Shown here: piece after piece, positions 42,145 to 51,870 of the stretch
Layout: the number at the start of each line of letters is the position of its first letter
Position numbering within the stretch: position 1 is the stretch's first letter
NCBI GenBank assembly: GCA_030263455.1
Contig: SZOZ01000004.1
Coordinates: forward strand, 124,001-188,000
DNA from: Synechococcales cyanobacterium CNB
GTDB taxonomy: Bacteria > Planctomycetota > Phycisphaerae > Phycisphaerales > UBA1924
DNA: 64,000 nucleotides
Reading direction: 5' to 3'
The notes under the pieces: generated by a model
Database searches by the model: none
Seen by the model: only the letters and a program-made list of their open reading frames with translations
Told to the model about the DNA's origin: nothing
Program-made: the position numbers and the translations under genes

Positions 42145-42560
42145 AACCATGCTCCCGCGGAGAGGGCAGACAGAAGGCCCGCGTTCCGGATCAGGACAGA
42201 CCATGCTTCCGCACGCGTGGCCTCATAACGAAGAATCGTTCCGAAGCACGCGCAGGCTGGCGGACCGTGGGCGGCCAACTCGTAGGCGAACACGGCGCTG
42301 AAGACCGTGATCAGAACGATCCAGGATATGAGCGAGATCGCTCGCCACGTTCCCGAGAACCACAAGGCGGCCGTACCCACCTCAAAGACCGGAACGAGGA
42401 GCGCAACCGGAGCAACCAGAGCGCTCGGAACCGCATCCCAGCCATCAAGATCGCGGGCGAAACTGGTCAGATCGGCAAGCTTCAGCACGCCCGCGGCTGC
42501 CAACAGCGCCATTGGCAGTCCCACCAGCGAGTGACCGATGATCCGGCTGCGGTTCGTCAT
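42084..42560 (-). CDS. MauE/DoxX-like redox membrane protein
   Basis: A 158-residue protein with four membrane helices (HSLVGLPMALLAAAGVLKLA, PSALVAPVALLVPVFEVGTAALW, WIVLITVFSAVFAYELA, AGLLSALSAGAWLWF). The loop after helix 3 has PPACACFGT, the CxC-FG motif of MauE-like proteins, relatives of DoxX/VKOR that take part in disulfide formation in exported proteins. The neighbour is a Cys-rich exported protein, which fits. ATG 42560 is used; the frame extends upstream into that gene. Confidence 0.8.
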   Translation of the reverse strand: MTNRSRIIGHSLVGLPMALLAAAGVLKLADLTSFARDLDGWDAVPSALVAPVALLVPVFEVGTAALWFSGTWRAISLISWIVLITVFSAVFAYELAAHGPPACACFGTILRYEATRAEAWSVLIRNAGLLSALSAGAWLWFGSTSKATPSRSSSLATE

Positions 42561-42576
42561 GGTATGAACCAGGTGG

Positions 42577-42981
42577 TCAGGGATTGCCGGGAGGTCCACC
42601 AGGAACGGGGGAACAGTTCGCACCCGATGGAACCTCGTCGCGGACAGGATCACCGACTATCCATGCAGAATACTGGTCGGGATAACAGTCGATCCCGTCC
42701 TGAACGCCGTGGTAGTAATCACATGTCACATTGAAAACGGTGTAGCTCTGCTTGCCGGGCTGCTCCTTGACGTCCACCTGTCTTGCATCGGGGTTGCGTA
42801 TTGAAAGTATGCACCTTCCCGGCGGAAGCGTGGGAGGCCTGATCTCGCACGCTCCGTACACGGGTCCCGGAACGTAGCAGCCGATGCCTGCTGCTGAGGC
42901 GACGATCACGAACGGTGCGCTGACAGCCGCGAGACGCCAGACGATCGACGAAATCCTTCGTGTAATTGGCTTGATCTCCAC
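42577..42981 (-). CDS. Small Cys-rich exported protein
   Basis: A 134-residue protein with a hydrophobic N-terminal segment (RLAAVSAPFVIVASAAGIG) serving as signal or anchor and six cysteines in the exported part (GCYVPG, GACEIR, GRCILS, VTCDYY, IDCYPD, ANCSPV). No family recognised. The disulfide-rich character fits the adjacent MauE-like protein. The start is uncertain: GTG 42981 or TTG 42984, without a clear ribosome site. Confidence 0.6.
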   Translation of the reverse strand: MEIKPITRRISSIVWRLAAVSAPFVIVASAAGIGCYVPGPVYGACEIRPPTLPPGRCILSIRNPDARQVDVKEQPGKQSYTVFNVTCDYYHGVQDGIDCYPDQYSAWIVGDPVRDEVPSGANCSPVPGGPPGNP

Positions 42982-43006
42982 CAAAACAGTGATGCCATCA
43001 CAACAG

Positions 43007-44170
43007 TCATGCGCCGGCTCGATACCGACACCAGACGAGCAGAACGATCATGCCCGAAAACAGACTCAGCATCACCCACCCGGTCGTTCGAAGCCAGGCT
43101 CGGTCCTCAAGGCCACTTCGGCTGCCGATGGACCATGTGCGCTCGCTCCCGTCCGGCATGACGTGAATACCTTGACGCACCTCGGGGCGATAGTCGGCGA
43201 GCGACGTGATCCGAAGCACACCTCGCAACGCATCCGCGCCGTCGCGCTCCGGGACGCGAGTGAGTTCATCGAGGCGTTCGCGTGTCACCGATTCCACGGA
43301 AAGCACTCGCCACTTCGCGGTCACCACGCCTTCGGCGTCTAGAATATCTACGTTGTGCGCGATCCATGTTCCTGCAACGTCGCTATACCGCCAGTTGGCG
43401 AATCTCGCACTACCATACCGTTTCGCAGTTGGCGAAATCTGAAGCGTCTCAAGAGACTCAGGCAGCGCTCGCCCCGAGCCGGCGTCGGTCTCTCCCACAT
43501 ACCTCCAAACCATTCTTCTTTCGCCTACCCGTGCGGTCGTCTCTGCCTCCCACCGGCCACTCGATTGTTGTGATGCGCCCGAGGGTGTGCGCTGCACCAC
43601 GCTGCCCGCACCCAGGCCCACCCCGCCGAAGAACAGGTACTTACGAGCACGATCCGAGGCGCCCGCGATCGACGCCTCCTCGCCCAGCTCGGTGACAGAA
43701 GACGGTGTAACGACCGATACTCGGTGCTGGCCTCCCACTTCCTGCAGCGTCCAGGCAAGCCTCCCCGAAAAACCATGATCACTGAACGGCTGTGACGGCG
43801 TCGAGGGACGATCCATGGCCCATCGGTGCCTGTCTTTGCCAAGCCAGAGCCGCCATAGGACGACGTCGTCCTGCCCGGATTCGACGAGCGCCCGTCTCTC
43901 TCGGAGCATGTCGGCGTTGCTCTCGAAGCCCTCGGGTGGGCCAGCAGCGAGCGCCTCCTCCCACTGCTCAAGGCTCCGGCGCACAACCGCGGCGGGCATC
44001 CGCGACTCATAGGTCACAAGTATCGGGCTTGCGGGGCTCCACTCCGAAGCCTCACGCCACGACTGTTTCCACCACCGCAGCGTACCGACTTCACTCTGGC
44101 CCGCGACATACTCGGCCGCGCACGCCAAGCAAATGAAGACAAGGCCTGACCGAATGTGCGGATGCGCCAT
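43007..44170 (-). CDS. Exported protein with C-terminal membrane helix, unknown
   Basis: A 387-residue protein with signal peptide (SGLVFICLACAAEYVAG), a soluble exported part with repeated Trp/Arg-rich segments (LRWWKQSWREASEW, RRMVWRYVGET, ARFANWRYSDVAGTWIAHN) and a C-terminal helix GWVMLSLFSGMIVLLVW with a short basic tail, so it would be held in the membrane facing outside. The central part resembles outer-membrane lipoprotein-sorting-like beta domains only vaguely. It heads the cluster with the Cys-rich protein, MauE and pseudopilin. Confidence 0.7.
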   Translation of the reverse strand: MAHPHIRSGLVFICLACAAEYVAGQSEVGTLRWWKQSWREASEWSPASPILVTYESRMPAAVVRRSLEQWEEALAAGPPEGFESNADMLRERRALVESGQDDVVLWRLWLGKDRHRWAMDRPSTPSQPFSDHGFSGRLAWTLQEVGGQHRVSVVTPSSVTELGEEASIAGASDRARKYLFFGGVGLGAGSVVQRTPSGASQQSSGRWEAETTARVGERRMVWRYVGETDAGSGRALPESLETLQISPTAKRYGSARFANWRYSDVAGTWIAHNVDILDAEGVVTAKWRVLSVESVTRERLDELTRVPERDGADALRGVLRITSLADYRPEVRQGIHVMPDGSERTWSIGSRSGLEDRAWLRTTGWVMLSLFSGMIVLLVWCRYRAGA

Positions 44171-44176
44171 CAAAGC

Positions 44177-44203
44177 GCCTTCGAGCCTTCGAGCCTTCGA
44201 GCC
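44177..44203. repeat. Three tandem 8-base repeats
   Basis: GCCTTCGA repeated three times and partly a fourth, just upstream of the ATG at 44170, overlapping its likely ribosome-binding region. Slippage in this microsatellite could change expression. Confidence 0.6.
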
Positions 44204-44332
44204 ATATCGGGCAGCGTACCACGCCACTTACTGGCTTGTCAAGCCGCACGTTCCGTCGTCCGTCATGATTGCAGTCTGTAAGCATCTTCGGCTTTCGATG
44301 GCGCGCACGAGCGCGGTCGCGGAGTTTTCGCC

Positions 44333-45340
44333 CTATCTGTGCCGCAAGTTCTCGTACTCCGCCTCGAGCAGTTCGAGTGCGGCGACGGCGTCCTCGACGG
44401 GGACGGGCGAGGGTCCACCGCGCGCGACCGCGTCCACCATCGCCCTGGCCTGCACTTCGTAGCCGCTGAGCGGGCCGACGTCCGGGGCGTGCGACTCCGT
44501 GCCGCGGTGCAGCAGAAACTGCGGCGTGCGGGCGAGGTCGAAGTCGGCCGTCGCTCGCTCGAAACAGATGACGTAACGAACGCGGAAGCCGAAGCCGGGC
44601 TGGTGCCCCCAGCCGCCCTCGGCGACGACCTGCGGCACGTGGTCGTAGCGGTAGATCGTCGTCAGGTGGTTGGTCGAACCCGCGCAGACGACCTCTCGCG
44701 GCGGGCCGAAGCACCAGCGGATGAAGTCCGCATCGTGCATGTGCAGGTCGATGATCGCGCCGCCGCTGCGCGAGTCGTCGGCGTAGAAGTCGGTCCACTC
44801 GGGGCGCGAGCCGAGGCGGTGGAAGGTCGCGCTGGTCACGCCGCCGAACTCGCCCGAGTCGATCGCCCGTTTGAGCCATGCCCACGCGGGCCAGAAGCGC
44901 ATGCACATCGCTGGCGTGCAGAGCGTGCGGGCCTTCGACGCGGCCTCGGCCACGCGGCGCGCGTCCGCCGAGCGCACTGCCAGCGGCTTCTCGACGAGCG
45001 CATGCTTTCCTGCCGCGATCGCCGCGAGAGCGAGCGCAACGTGCGTGTCCGTCGGCGTGCAGATGCTGACGAGATCGACGCCGGGGTCGGCGAGCAGATC
45101 CTCGGCTCGCTCATAGGCCCGCACTTTGCCCGGATCGAAGAGACGCTCGCCCGTGCCGCCGGTGTCGATGTTGCCGGCAACGGCGACCTCCCCTGCTCGC
45201 CGGCGCGGATCAGAGTCGGCGACGGCGACGACGCGGCAGGCGTGCCCGGCCCCGTTCGCGGAGCGGTACGCGGCCAAGTGCGTCCGCCCCATGAATCCCA
45301 AACCGATGACCCCCACACGGACGGGCGGCACTTCGGACAT
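44333..45340 (-). CDS. Gfo/Idh/MocA family oxidoreductase
   Basis: A 335-residue NAD(P)-dependent sugar oxidoreductase. Rossmann motif VGVIGLGFMGRTHLAAY at the N-terminus, VVAVADSDP, STCTPTDTH-type segment (SICTPTDTHVALALAAI) and the EKP motif in HALVEKPLA. The C-terminal domain carries GGAIIDLHMHDADFIRW, where the His is usually catalytic. Substrates in the family are sugars or inositols. It begins three bases after the NagB-LmbE fusion gene, so amino-sugar metabolism is a reasonable guess. Confidence 0.88.
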   Translation of the reverse strand: MSEVPPVRVGVIGLGFMGRTHLAAYRSANGAGHACRVVAVADSDPRRRAGEVAVAGNIDTGGTGERLFDPGKVRAYERAEDLLADPGVDLVSICTPTDTHVALALAAIAAGKHALVEKPLAVRSADARRVAEAASKARTLCTPAMCMRFWPAWAWLKRAIDSGEFGGVTSATFHRLGSRPEWTDFYADDSRSGGAIIDLHMHDADFIRWCFGPPREVVCAGSTNHLTTIYRYDHVPQVVAEGGWGHQPGFGFRVRYVICFERATADFDLARTPQFLLHRGTESHAPDVGPLSGYEVQARAMVDAVARGGPSPVPVEDAVAALELLEAEYENLRHR

Positions 45341-45343
45341 GGA

Positions 45344-47392
45344 TCAGCCCCCCACCGCCCCAGTATTGACGGGCACGCCCGGACCGCGCGCCGCGCTCGC
45401 GCTGCGCTCGTCGGCGAGCGAGCCGTCGTTCTCGCTCGGCCGCCAGAGGACGAATCCCTCGATGGCCTGGTACTCGGGCAGGCCGAGGCGGTCGTACAGT
45501 TGCGCGGTGGCTCGGTTGCGGTCCTCCGCCCGCTGCCAGAACTCGCGCGGATCGTTCGGTCCCGGAAACAGCGCCTTGTCCTTCTGCGACTGGTGCTTGA
45601 AGATGGCCATCCGCTTACGGTCCACCTCGCTCGGCGAGAGTGGCACGGCCATCTCGATCTCGTGCGGCTCCCACTCCTGCCACGCGCCGCGGTACAGCCA
45701 GACTTCGCAGTCGCGCATCCAGTCGCGCGATGCGAGGCGGTGCAGCGCGGTCGTGATCGCCGCGAGACAGACGCGGTGCGTGCCGTGCGGGTCGGAGAGG
45801 TCGCCCGCGGCGTAGACCTGGTGGGGCCGGACCCGTTCGAGCAGGTCCGACACGATGCGCACGTCGTCTTCTCCGAGCGGACGCTTCTTGACCCGTCCGG
45901 TCTCGTAGAACGGCATGTCGAGGAAGTGGATGCGGTCCGTTCGCACGCCGGAGGAACGAGCGGCGGCGCGGGCCTCGCACCGGCGGATCAGTCCCTTGAT
46001 GCGCTGGAGTTCGGGCGTGTCGATCGCACCGGGCGACTTGCCGCGGATGAATCGTCGGACGCTCTCGGCCAGCGTCCGTGTCGCGCCGACCGCGTGGTCG
46101 AGGCCGAACTCGCTCGAAAACTCGGCGGCGAACTCGGCGAACTTCTCGGCCTCGTCGTCGAAGACGGCGATGTTGCCCGAGGTCTGGTACGCGACGTGAA
46201 CCTCGTGCCCCTGGTCGCAGAGTCGAATCAACGTGCCGCCCATCGAGATCACGTCGTCGTCCGGGTGAGGGCTGAAGACGACGACGCGCTTCGGGAAGAC
46301 GTCCGGAGGGTTCGCGTTGTCGATGCCGACACCGGGGACGAAGCGCGGGCGGCCGGGCTTCCCGCCGGGCCAGCCGGTGATTGTTTTCTGGAGGCTCTTG
46401 AAGACCTCGATGTTGATCTCGTACGCGCTGCCGCGGGCGGAGAGGATTTCCTGCAGGCCGTGCTCGTTGTAGTCCTCCTCGACGAGCTTGAGGATGGGCT
46501 TTTGCAGCTGCAGGGCGAGCCACGCGACGGCGCGGCGCGTCAGGCGGTTGTCCCACGTCAGGCCGAAGCGCGCGACGGGACCGAGCAGCCACGGTGTCTT
46601 GAAGCGCGTGAGCTCCGACGCGGCCGCAGAGTCTAGGACGAACTTCGCGTCCGGGTGCCGCTGGAGGAAACTGGCGGCGACCGCGGGCGTGATCTCGCCC
46701 TCGACGGCGCGGCGGACAATCGCCGCCTTGTGCTCGCCGAAGGCCATGAGCACGACGCGGCGCGCGTCGAGGATCGTACCCACGCCCATCGTGACGGCCT
46801 TGCGCGGAACGTTCCACTCGCCGAAGAAGTCGCTCGCCGCGTCCATCCGCGTGACCTTGTCGAGCGTGATGAGGCGGGTGCGGCTGTCGCGGGGCGAGCC
46901 TGGCTCGTTGAACCCGATGTGCCCCGTGCGGCCGATGCCGAGAATCTGCAGGTCGATGCCCCCGGCGTCACGGATGGCTCGCTCGTAGGCGGCACAGTGT
47001 TCGTGCACGCGCTCGATGGGAACCGTACCGTCCGGGACGTGCGCGCACGCCGGGTCGACGTCCACGTGGTCGAAGAGATGCTCGCGCATGAACCGCCGGT
47101 AACTCTGCAGGCTCTCCGGCGGCATGGGCCAGTATTCGTCCAGGTTGAACGTGGTGACGTTCGAGAAACTCAGGCCCTCCTCGCGGTACATGCGCACAAG
47201 CTCGTCGTAGACGCCGACCGGCGTCGCGCCCGTTGCCAGCCCGAGCACGGCGCGTCTACCCTCTTCCGCCCGCTCGCGGATGAGAGCAGCGATCTCGGCC
47301 GCAACGGCACGGGCGGCGGCAGCACTCGACTGGTGCACGGCGACGGGAATGTGCTCGCATTCGGGCGCGCGGGGCGTACTCGGTTCGGTCAT
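45344..47392 (-). CDS. nagB: Glucosamine-6-phosphate deaminase NagB fused to a LmbE/PIG-L deacetylase domain
   Basis: A 682-residue two-domain protein. N-terminal NagB part (about 1-270): LGLATGATPVGVYDEL, FNLDEYWPM, GIGRTGHIGFNEPGSP, active-site positions present; it converts glucosamine-6-phosphate to fructose-6-phosphate and ammonia. C-terminal LmbE-like part (from about 365): VVVFSPHPDDDVISMGG with the zinc-binding PHPDD, and DLSDPHGTHRVC with the second His. Fusions of this architecture are known from Bacteroidetes; the second domain might remove an N-acetyl group before deamination. The start ATG 47392 is unambiguous. Operon partner: Gfo/Idh oxidoreductase. Confidence 0.92.
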   Translation of the reverse strand: MTEPSTPRAPECEHIPVAVHQSSAAAARAVAAEIAALIRERAEEGRRAVLGLATGATPVGVYDELVRMYREEGLSFSNVTTFNLDEYWPMPPESLQSYRRFMREHLFDHVDVDPACAHVPDGTVPIERVHEHCAAYERAIRDAGGIDLQILGIGRTGHIGFNEPGSPRDSRTRLITLDKVTRMDAASDFFGEWNVPRKAVTMGVGTILDARRVVLMAFGEHKAAIVRRAVEGEITPAVAASFLQRHPDAKFVLDSAAASELTRFKTPWLLGPVARFGLTWDNRLTRRAVAWLALQLQKPILKLVEEDYNEHGLQEILSARGSAYEINIEVFKSLQKTITGWPGGKPGRPRFVPGVGIDNANPPDVFPKRVVVFSPHPDDDVISMGGTLIRLCDQGHEVHVAYQTSGNIAVFDDEAEKFAEFAAEFSSEFGLDHAVGATRTLAESVRRFIRGKSPGAIDTPELQRIKGLIRRCEARAAARSSGVRTDRIHFLDMPFYETGRVKKRPLGEDDVRIVSDLLERVRPHQVYAAGDLSDPHGTHRVCLAAITTALHRLASRDWMRDCEVWLYRGAWQEWEPHEIEMAVPLSPSEVDRKRMAIFKHQSQKDKALFPGPNDPREFWQRAEDRNRATAQLYDRLGLPEYQAIEGFVLWRPSENDGSLADERSASAARGPGVPVNTGAVGG

Positions 47393-47901
47393 CTCGTTCT
47401 CAATCTCCGCAAGTGGGCGTGGGCGATTCGCATGGCGGGTCTAGCCTACCGGCTCGCGGGAGTACGCAGGGCGATTGCACCTTCGACCAGATCGTGCGAC
47501 CTCTTCTCAACGAACGCATCCGATTGTACGCCAACGACTTACGGATAGTCCCAGGTCGTTCGCCGTCTCCTCGTACAAGATGGTGGCCGCTTTCTCTCAC
47601 GAGAAACACTTGAAGCGCACTCAAGGGGCGGGTAGGGTGCGAGAAGTCCGGGTGGCCGGGAGGGCCGTGAGCGGGTTTCGGCGGGTCATCTCACTCAGAG
47701 TTCGCACACTCAATATGTTCGCTCGCGGAGGCGTCCGTGCGCGCGCGGATCGGATCGACATTGATTGATCGTCTGCCTTGACATCCCGGGAGGGGTGTTC
47801 GTCGCACGCCCGCCGGGTCGCGCTGCTCGTCGCACGCGTCAAGGCGGCAGTGCGTTCGTCGCTCTCTGGCACAGAGCAGAAGAGGAAGGAAGGGGAACCC
47901 G
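47393..47901. other. Gene-free 509-base stretch
   Basis: Lies between two divergent genes. Open frames are short and Arg-rich without ribosome sites. The section 47690-47790 is slightly less GC-rich and has TTGATTGATCG and a TTGACA, presumably promoter elements for the dockerin protein downstream, but I see no convincing -10 at the right spacing. Confidence 0.4.
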
Positions 47902-50445
47902 ATGAGGCTTTCACACCGTGGATTGCGGCGTACGTTCGCCGCCGTCGTGCTGCTCGCTATTGGTGGGGCCGCCACCGCGACGCTTGGCCAGGTCGCCGTG
48001 CCGACCCATCAGGCCGGTCCGCCGCCGCGTGAGGCTGTCCAGCCGCCGCCCATGCCGACCCGGAGCGGGTACGTGCCGTTCGAGCAGTACGAGGACGGCT
48101 CGTTCCGCGAGGAATCGGTGGGCGTGCGCCCGATCTTCGGGCCTCCCGGGGGCATCGGTCTGCCGGACGGGCAGCGCGGATGGCGTGAGGAGGAGATGCC
48201 GAAGCGCCGGCTGCGGCCGAACGTCGGCGAACTCTTCATCCCGAGCGGGTTCAACGACGGGCAAGCGCACGATGATACGGGTGAGTGGTCGCGCGCGCAG
48301 CCGCTCATGCAGAACTTCGAAGGCCCCGGCCCGAACGGGCTGACGCCCCCCGACCCCGACCTCGCCACGGGGTACGACTACGTGGTCACCGTCACGAACG
48401 ATGACTTCGCCGTCTACGACAGGGCCGGCGAACTGATCTTCTACCGCGACATTCACGACTTCCTCGGCGTATCCGAGAACTACCTCCTCTTCGACCCGAA
48501 GGTGATCTTCGACCCGTGGAACGGGCGGTGGGTCATGCTCTACCACAAGCGTCGCACCGCCACACAGGAAGCCTCGCTCGCCGTCATCGTCAGCTCGAAC
48601 AGCATCCCCTGGGGCGCGCCGGGCGCGGGCGGCTGGTGGTGGTACGACATCAACTCGGTGCAGGACGCCGGAACGAACGACGCGTCCTGGCCCGACTATT
48701 TCGACCTCGGGTACAGCAACACCGCCATCGCCATGGCGGGCAACATGTTCCGCTTCTCGGGCGGCTTCCGCTGGGCAAGGATGCGCTTCCTCAACAAGAC
48801 CGAGCTCTACAACGCTCAGACCGTTTTCCCCGTCAGTTTCTCCAACCTCACCAACGCAGACGGCAGCACGACAGAGACCCCCCGCACAGCCAAGATGCAG
48901 TGGTCGTGGTCCGAGAGCGGGCAGAACGTGGACGCCCTGCTCTGCAACGCCCGCTGGGGCGGCGGCAACCGCGTGACCATCTGGAAACTCAAGGGCGCGT
49001 TCAACACCAACACGCTCACGCGCGTGGACACCGTCGTCTCCGACTACGCCGTGCCGCCGAACGCCGCCCAGCCGAGCGGGCAGACCCTCGACACGATCGA
49101 CACCCGCCTGATGACGGCGGTGGTCACCGGCGACACGCTCGGCAGCAACGGCATCGAGCTCTTCACCGGCCATTCGATCGCCTGGGAAAGCGGCGCGACC
49201 TCACGCTGCCGGCTCTACAAGTTCGACGCCGTCGGGCACGGGCTGGAGTTCGAGTCGAACTTCGGCTCCACCGGCCAGTTCTACTGGATGCCCTGCGTCG
49301 CGGGCGACTACTCCGGCAGCGCGTACTGGGTTTTCTCTCGCTCCAGCGGCAGCATCAACGCGGAAATCCGCTACGTCGACTACAACAAGGGCGTGTTCAG
49401 CAGCGCATCGTCGCTGATGAAGGCCGGCACGGGCAGTTACGGCGGCTTCCGCTGGGGAGACTACTTCGGCGGCCAGATGGACTGGGGCGACTACAGCGCG
49501 AACATCTCCATCCCCGGGCGGCCTGCCAAGGCCTGGCTCTACGCCGAGTACGCCAAGCCCGGAGACTGGGGAACCCACGTCGGCGCAACCAGCGTCTGGA
49601 CGCAGGGCAACCTCGCGTCTGTCACGCCGTCAACCACCTACGTCATCACCGGCCCGGTCGGCGGCCCGTTCTCGCCCTCCAGCCGCGTCTACACGCTCAC
49701 CAACAACGGACAGGTCGGCCTGGTCTACGAAGTGGTGTCGCTCCCCTCGTGGCTCAATACCTCGAGTGCGAAGGGCCAGTTGTTCCCCGGCTCGGCCAAC
49801 GTCACGCTCTCCGTGAACTCGAACGCCAACTCCCTCGGCAAGGGAACGTACAACGCCAACGTCGTCTTCCGCGACACGTTCAACAACGGCAACTCCTTCA
49901 ACCGTGCCGTGCAGCTGATCGTGCAGGCGCCGGACCTGCGCGTCGCCTCCTTCGACGCCCCCAGCGGGACGTTCTACCCCGGCCAGACCATCAACGTGAC
50001 CGGCAGCTACGTCAACGATGGCGACTTCGCAACCGGGAACTACTCGGCGACGTTCTACGCCTCCACCAACACCATCATCTCGCCCGCGGATACGCCGATC
50101 GGTACCCGCAACTACAACAGCCTCCCGCCGGGAGGAACGCAGAACTTCTCCCACATCCTCACGCTCCCCTGCCTGACGCCGCAGCCCTACTACATCGGCG
50201 TCATCGTCACCGTGACGAACGACGCGAACAACGGCAACAACACCGGTGTTGACCTGACGCCCATCGACTACCGCCTCTGCCCAGCCGACTTCAACCAGGA
50301 CTGCACCGTCAACTCGCTCGACTTCATCGCCTTCCTGAACGCCTACACCGCAGGGAACAAGAGCGCAGACTGGAACGGCGACACCGTCGTCAACTCCCTC
50401 GACTTCATCGCGTTCCTGAACGACTACAACTCCGCCTGCCCGTAA
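47902..50445 (+). CDS. Large exported protein with CARDB-like domain and dockerin-type C-terminus
   Basis: An 847-residue exported protein with signal peptide (FAAVVLLAIGGAATATLG). Residues about 130-560 resemble a secreted beta-propeller or BNR-like fold of unknown function (DYVVTVTNDDFAVYDRAGE, PKVIFDPWNGRWVMLYHKR). Residues 570-660 form an Ig-like domain; 665-790 is CARDB-like (LRVASFDAPSGTFYPGQTI, FATGNYSATFY). The end has two dockerin-type calcium loops, DFNQDCTVNSLDFIAFLN and DWNGDTVVNSLDFIAFLN, bracketed by Cys, the planctomycete GC-type dockerin. GGAAGGAAGGGG precedes the ATG. Confidence 0.85.
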   Translation: MRLSHRGLRRTFAAVVLLAIGGAATATLGQVAVPTHQAGPPPREAVQPPPMPTRSGYVPFEQYEDGSFREESVGVRPIFGPPGGIGLPDGQRGWREEEMPKRRLRPNVGELFIPSGFNDGQAHDDTGEWSRAQPLMQNFEGPGPNGLTPPDPDLATGYDYVVTVTNDDFAVYDRAGELIFYRDIHDFLGVSENYLLFDPKVIFDPWNGRWVMLYHKRRTATQEASLAVIVSSNSIPWGAPGAGGWWWYDINSVQDAGTNDASWPDYFDLGYSNTAIAMAGNMFRFSGGFRWARMRFLNKTELYNAQTVFPVSFSNLTNADGSTTETPRTAKMQWSWSESGQNVDALLCNARWGGGNRVTIWKLKGAFNTNTLTRVDTVVSDYAVPPNAAQPSGQTLDTIDTRLMTAVVTGDTLGSNGIELFTGHSIAWESGATSRCRLYKFDAVGHGLEFESNFGSTGQFYWMPCVAGDYSGSAYWVFSRSSGSINAEIRYVDYNKGVFSSASSLMKAGTGSYGGFRWGDYFGGQMDWGDYSANISIPGRPAKAWLYAEYAKPGDWGTHVGATSVWTQGNLASVTPSTTYVITGPVGGPFSPSSRVYTLTNNGQVGLVYEVVSLPSWLNTSSAKGQLFPGSANVTLSVNSNANSLGKGTYNANVVFRDTFNNGNSFNRAVQLIVQAPDLRVASFDAPSGTFYPGQTINVTGSYVNDGDFATGNYSATFYASTNTIISPADTPIGTRNYNSLPPGGTQNFSHILTLPCLTPQPYYIGVIVTVTNDANNGNNTGVDLTPIDYRLCPADFNQDCTVNSLDFIAFLNAYTAGNKSADWNGDTVVNSLDFIAFLNDYNSACP

Positions 50446-50471
50446 CACGCACCGGGTCGTGCAGGCTGTAC

Positions 50472-50514
50472 AGGGCCGTCGCGCCGTTCACACGAACGCC
50501 GCGGCGGCCCTTTC
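50472..50514 (+). terminator. Intrinsic terminator
   Basis: Twelve-base arms AGGGCCGTCGCG / CGCGGCGGCCCT (one G-U pair) with a 16-base loop, followed by TTT, 27 bases after the dockerin gene's stop. Confidence 0.7.
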
Positions 50515-50526
50515 TCCTGCGCGCGG

Positions 50527-51870
50527 TCATGCCGGAGGGATGGGGCGATCGTGCGGATCCTGTCCATCGCCGCCGCGTTCGGCCAACCGTGTCGCCATCG
50601 CGGCATCGGTCACGTGTTCAAGGTCCATCGCCGTCGCGTGCACGTGGTCGGGGCGCAGGCCCATCACGTTGACGAGATAGGTCTCCCAGAGCCTGTGGCT
50701 TCGGACGAGCGATCGAGCACGGGCGCGGCCGGCGTCGGCGAGGCGAACACCCTCCGACGTCTGCTCGACCTCCCCGGCACGGCGCGCGGCTCGAAGAGCA
50801 CGCCGCGTCGCCGCCCCGGCGTCGAGCGCCCGCAGCACGTCCGCCGGCGCGACCGCCGTGCCTACGCCTCGCAACTCCTCGGCACGGTAGAGGAACCCCA
50901 GCATGTCCTCGTGCGCGATGGAGCGTGCAAGCCGAGCTTGGCGGCGCCAGCGTGCCAGCACGCCGTGCTGAGGCCCGAACACCGCCGCTCCGACGAGCAA
51001 CGTGCCGGAAACGACGGTCATCATGCCCGCGGCGTTCACGGCGTTTGACAGGCCGACCCACCCCGGCCCGAACGCAGCGAGGACATATCCCCCGATGCCC
51101 GAGAGAACCGCCGCGACCGCGCTGACGACGATCTGCGGCAGCAACCGGTCGGTCAGCAAGCGCGCCGTCGCGGCCGGGCAGACAAACATGGCGATGACGA
51201 GGATGGACCCGACGGCCTCGAACGACGCAACGGCCGCCGCCGCGACCATCACCATCAGGACGTAGTGAAGCACGCCCGCGCTGAATCCGAGCGACGACGC
51301 GAGCGCGGGATCGAACGCAGCCAGACGCAGTTCCTTGAAGAACGCGGCAATGAAAGCGATCGTGATGAGCGCGACGATGGCGAGCGTCCAGACCTGCCTG
51401 GGCAACGCCGCGAGCGTCGCCGCACTCACGAAGTCCGACCAGTTCTCGGGCGGGAACCAGAAGAGCGTTTCGAGCTGCCCGTGCAGGACGCAGTCGGCAT
51501 CGAGGTCGACGTGGCGCGCGGCCGCTCGCTCGATGAGCAGCACGCCGAGCGCGAACAGAACGGTAAAAACGACGCCCATGGCCGCGCCGGTCTCGACGCG
51601 GCCGTAGTGCCGCACTGCTTCGATGAGCGCTGCCGCCACGAGACCGCTCGCTGCCGCGCCGATGAACATGGGCAGCGAATCGCGCGTGCCCGCTACGAGA
51701 AAGGCGACCACGATGCCAGGCAGCACGGAGTGAGCGACGGCATCGCCCATCAAACTGAGGCGACGCAGGACTAGGAAGTTGCCCAGCAGGCCGCAGCACA
51801 GGGCCGCGAGCGTGCCGGCGAGCATCGGCGGCAGGTCGAGCGAGACGAACTCGTGAACGGCGGGTGTCAC
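50527..51870 (-). CDS. Metal ABC permease (ABC-3 type) fused to DtxR/MntR-like regulator, second in operon order
   Basis: A 447-residue protein. Residues 1-300 are the ABC-3 (TroC/ZnuB-like) permease with about eight helices (MLAGTLAALCCGLLGNFLVL, GDAVAHSVLPGI, EAVGSILVIAMFVCPAATARL). Residues about 305-375 form a DtxR-type winged helix (HEDMLGFLYRAEE, SEGVRLADAGRARARSLV) and 375-445 the metal-sensing dimerisation domain: RSHRLWETYLVNVMGL and MDLEHVTDAAMATRL, where Met-x-x-Glu-His occupies the DtxR Cys102-Glu105-His106 site. GTG 51870 overlaps the upstream stop (GTGA). Last gene of the operon. Confidence 0.88.
   Translation of the reverse strand: MTPAVHEFVSLDLPPMLAGTLAALCCGLLGNFLVLRRLSLMGDAVAHSVLPGIVVAFLVAGTRDSLPMFIGAAASGLVAAALIEAVRHYGRVETGAAMGVVFTVLFALGVLLIERAAARHVDLDADCVLHGQLETLFWFPPENWSDFVSAATLAALPRQVWTLAIVALITIAFIAAFFKELRLAAFDPALASSLGFSAGVLHYVLMVMVAAAAVASFEAVGSILVIAMFVCPAATARLLTDRLLPQIVVSAVAAVLSGIGGYVLAAFGPGWVGLSNAVNAAGMMTVVSGTLLVGAAVFGPQHGVLARWRRQARLARSIAHEDMLGFLYRAEELRGVGTAVAPADVLRALDAGAATRRALRAARRAGEVEQTSEGVRLADAGRARARSLVRSHRLWETYLVNVMGLRPDHVHATAMDLEHVTDAAMATRLAERGGDGQDPHDRPIPPA

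Noticed and set aside
44177-44203. Tandem repeat as a CRISPR-like array
   Set aside because: Units are only eight bases without spacers; no array or cas gene in the window.
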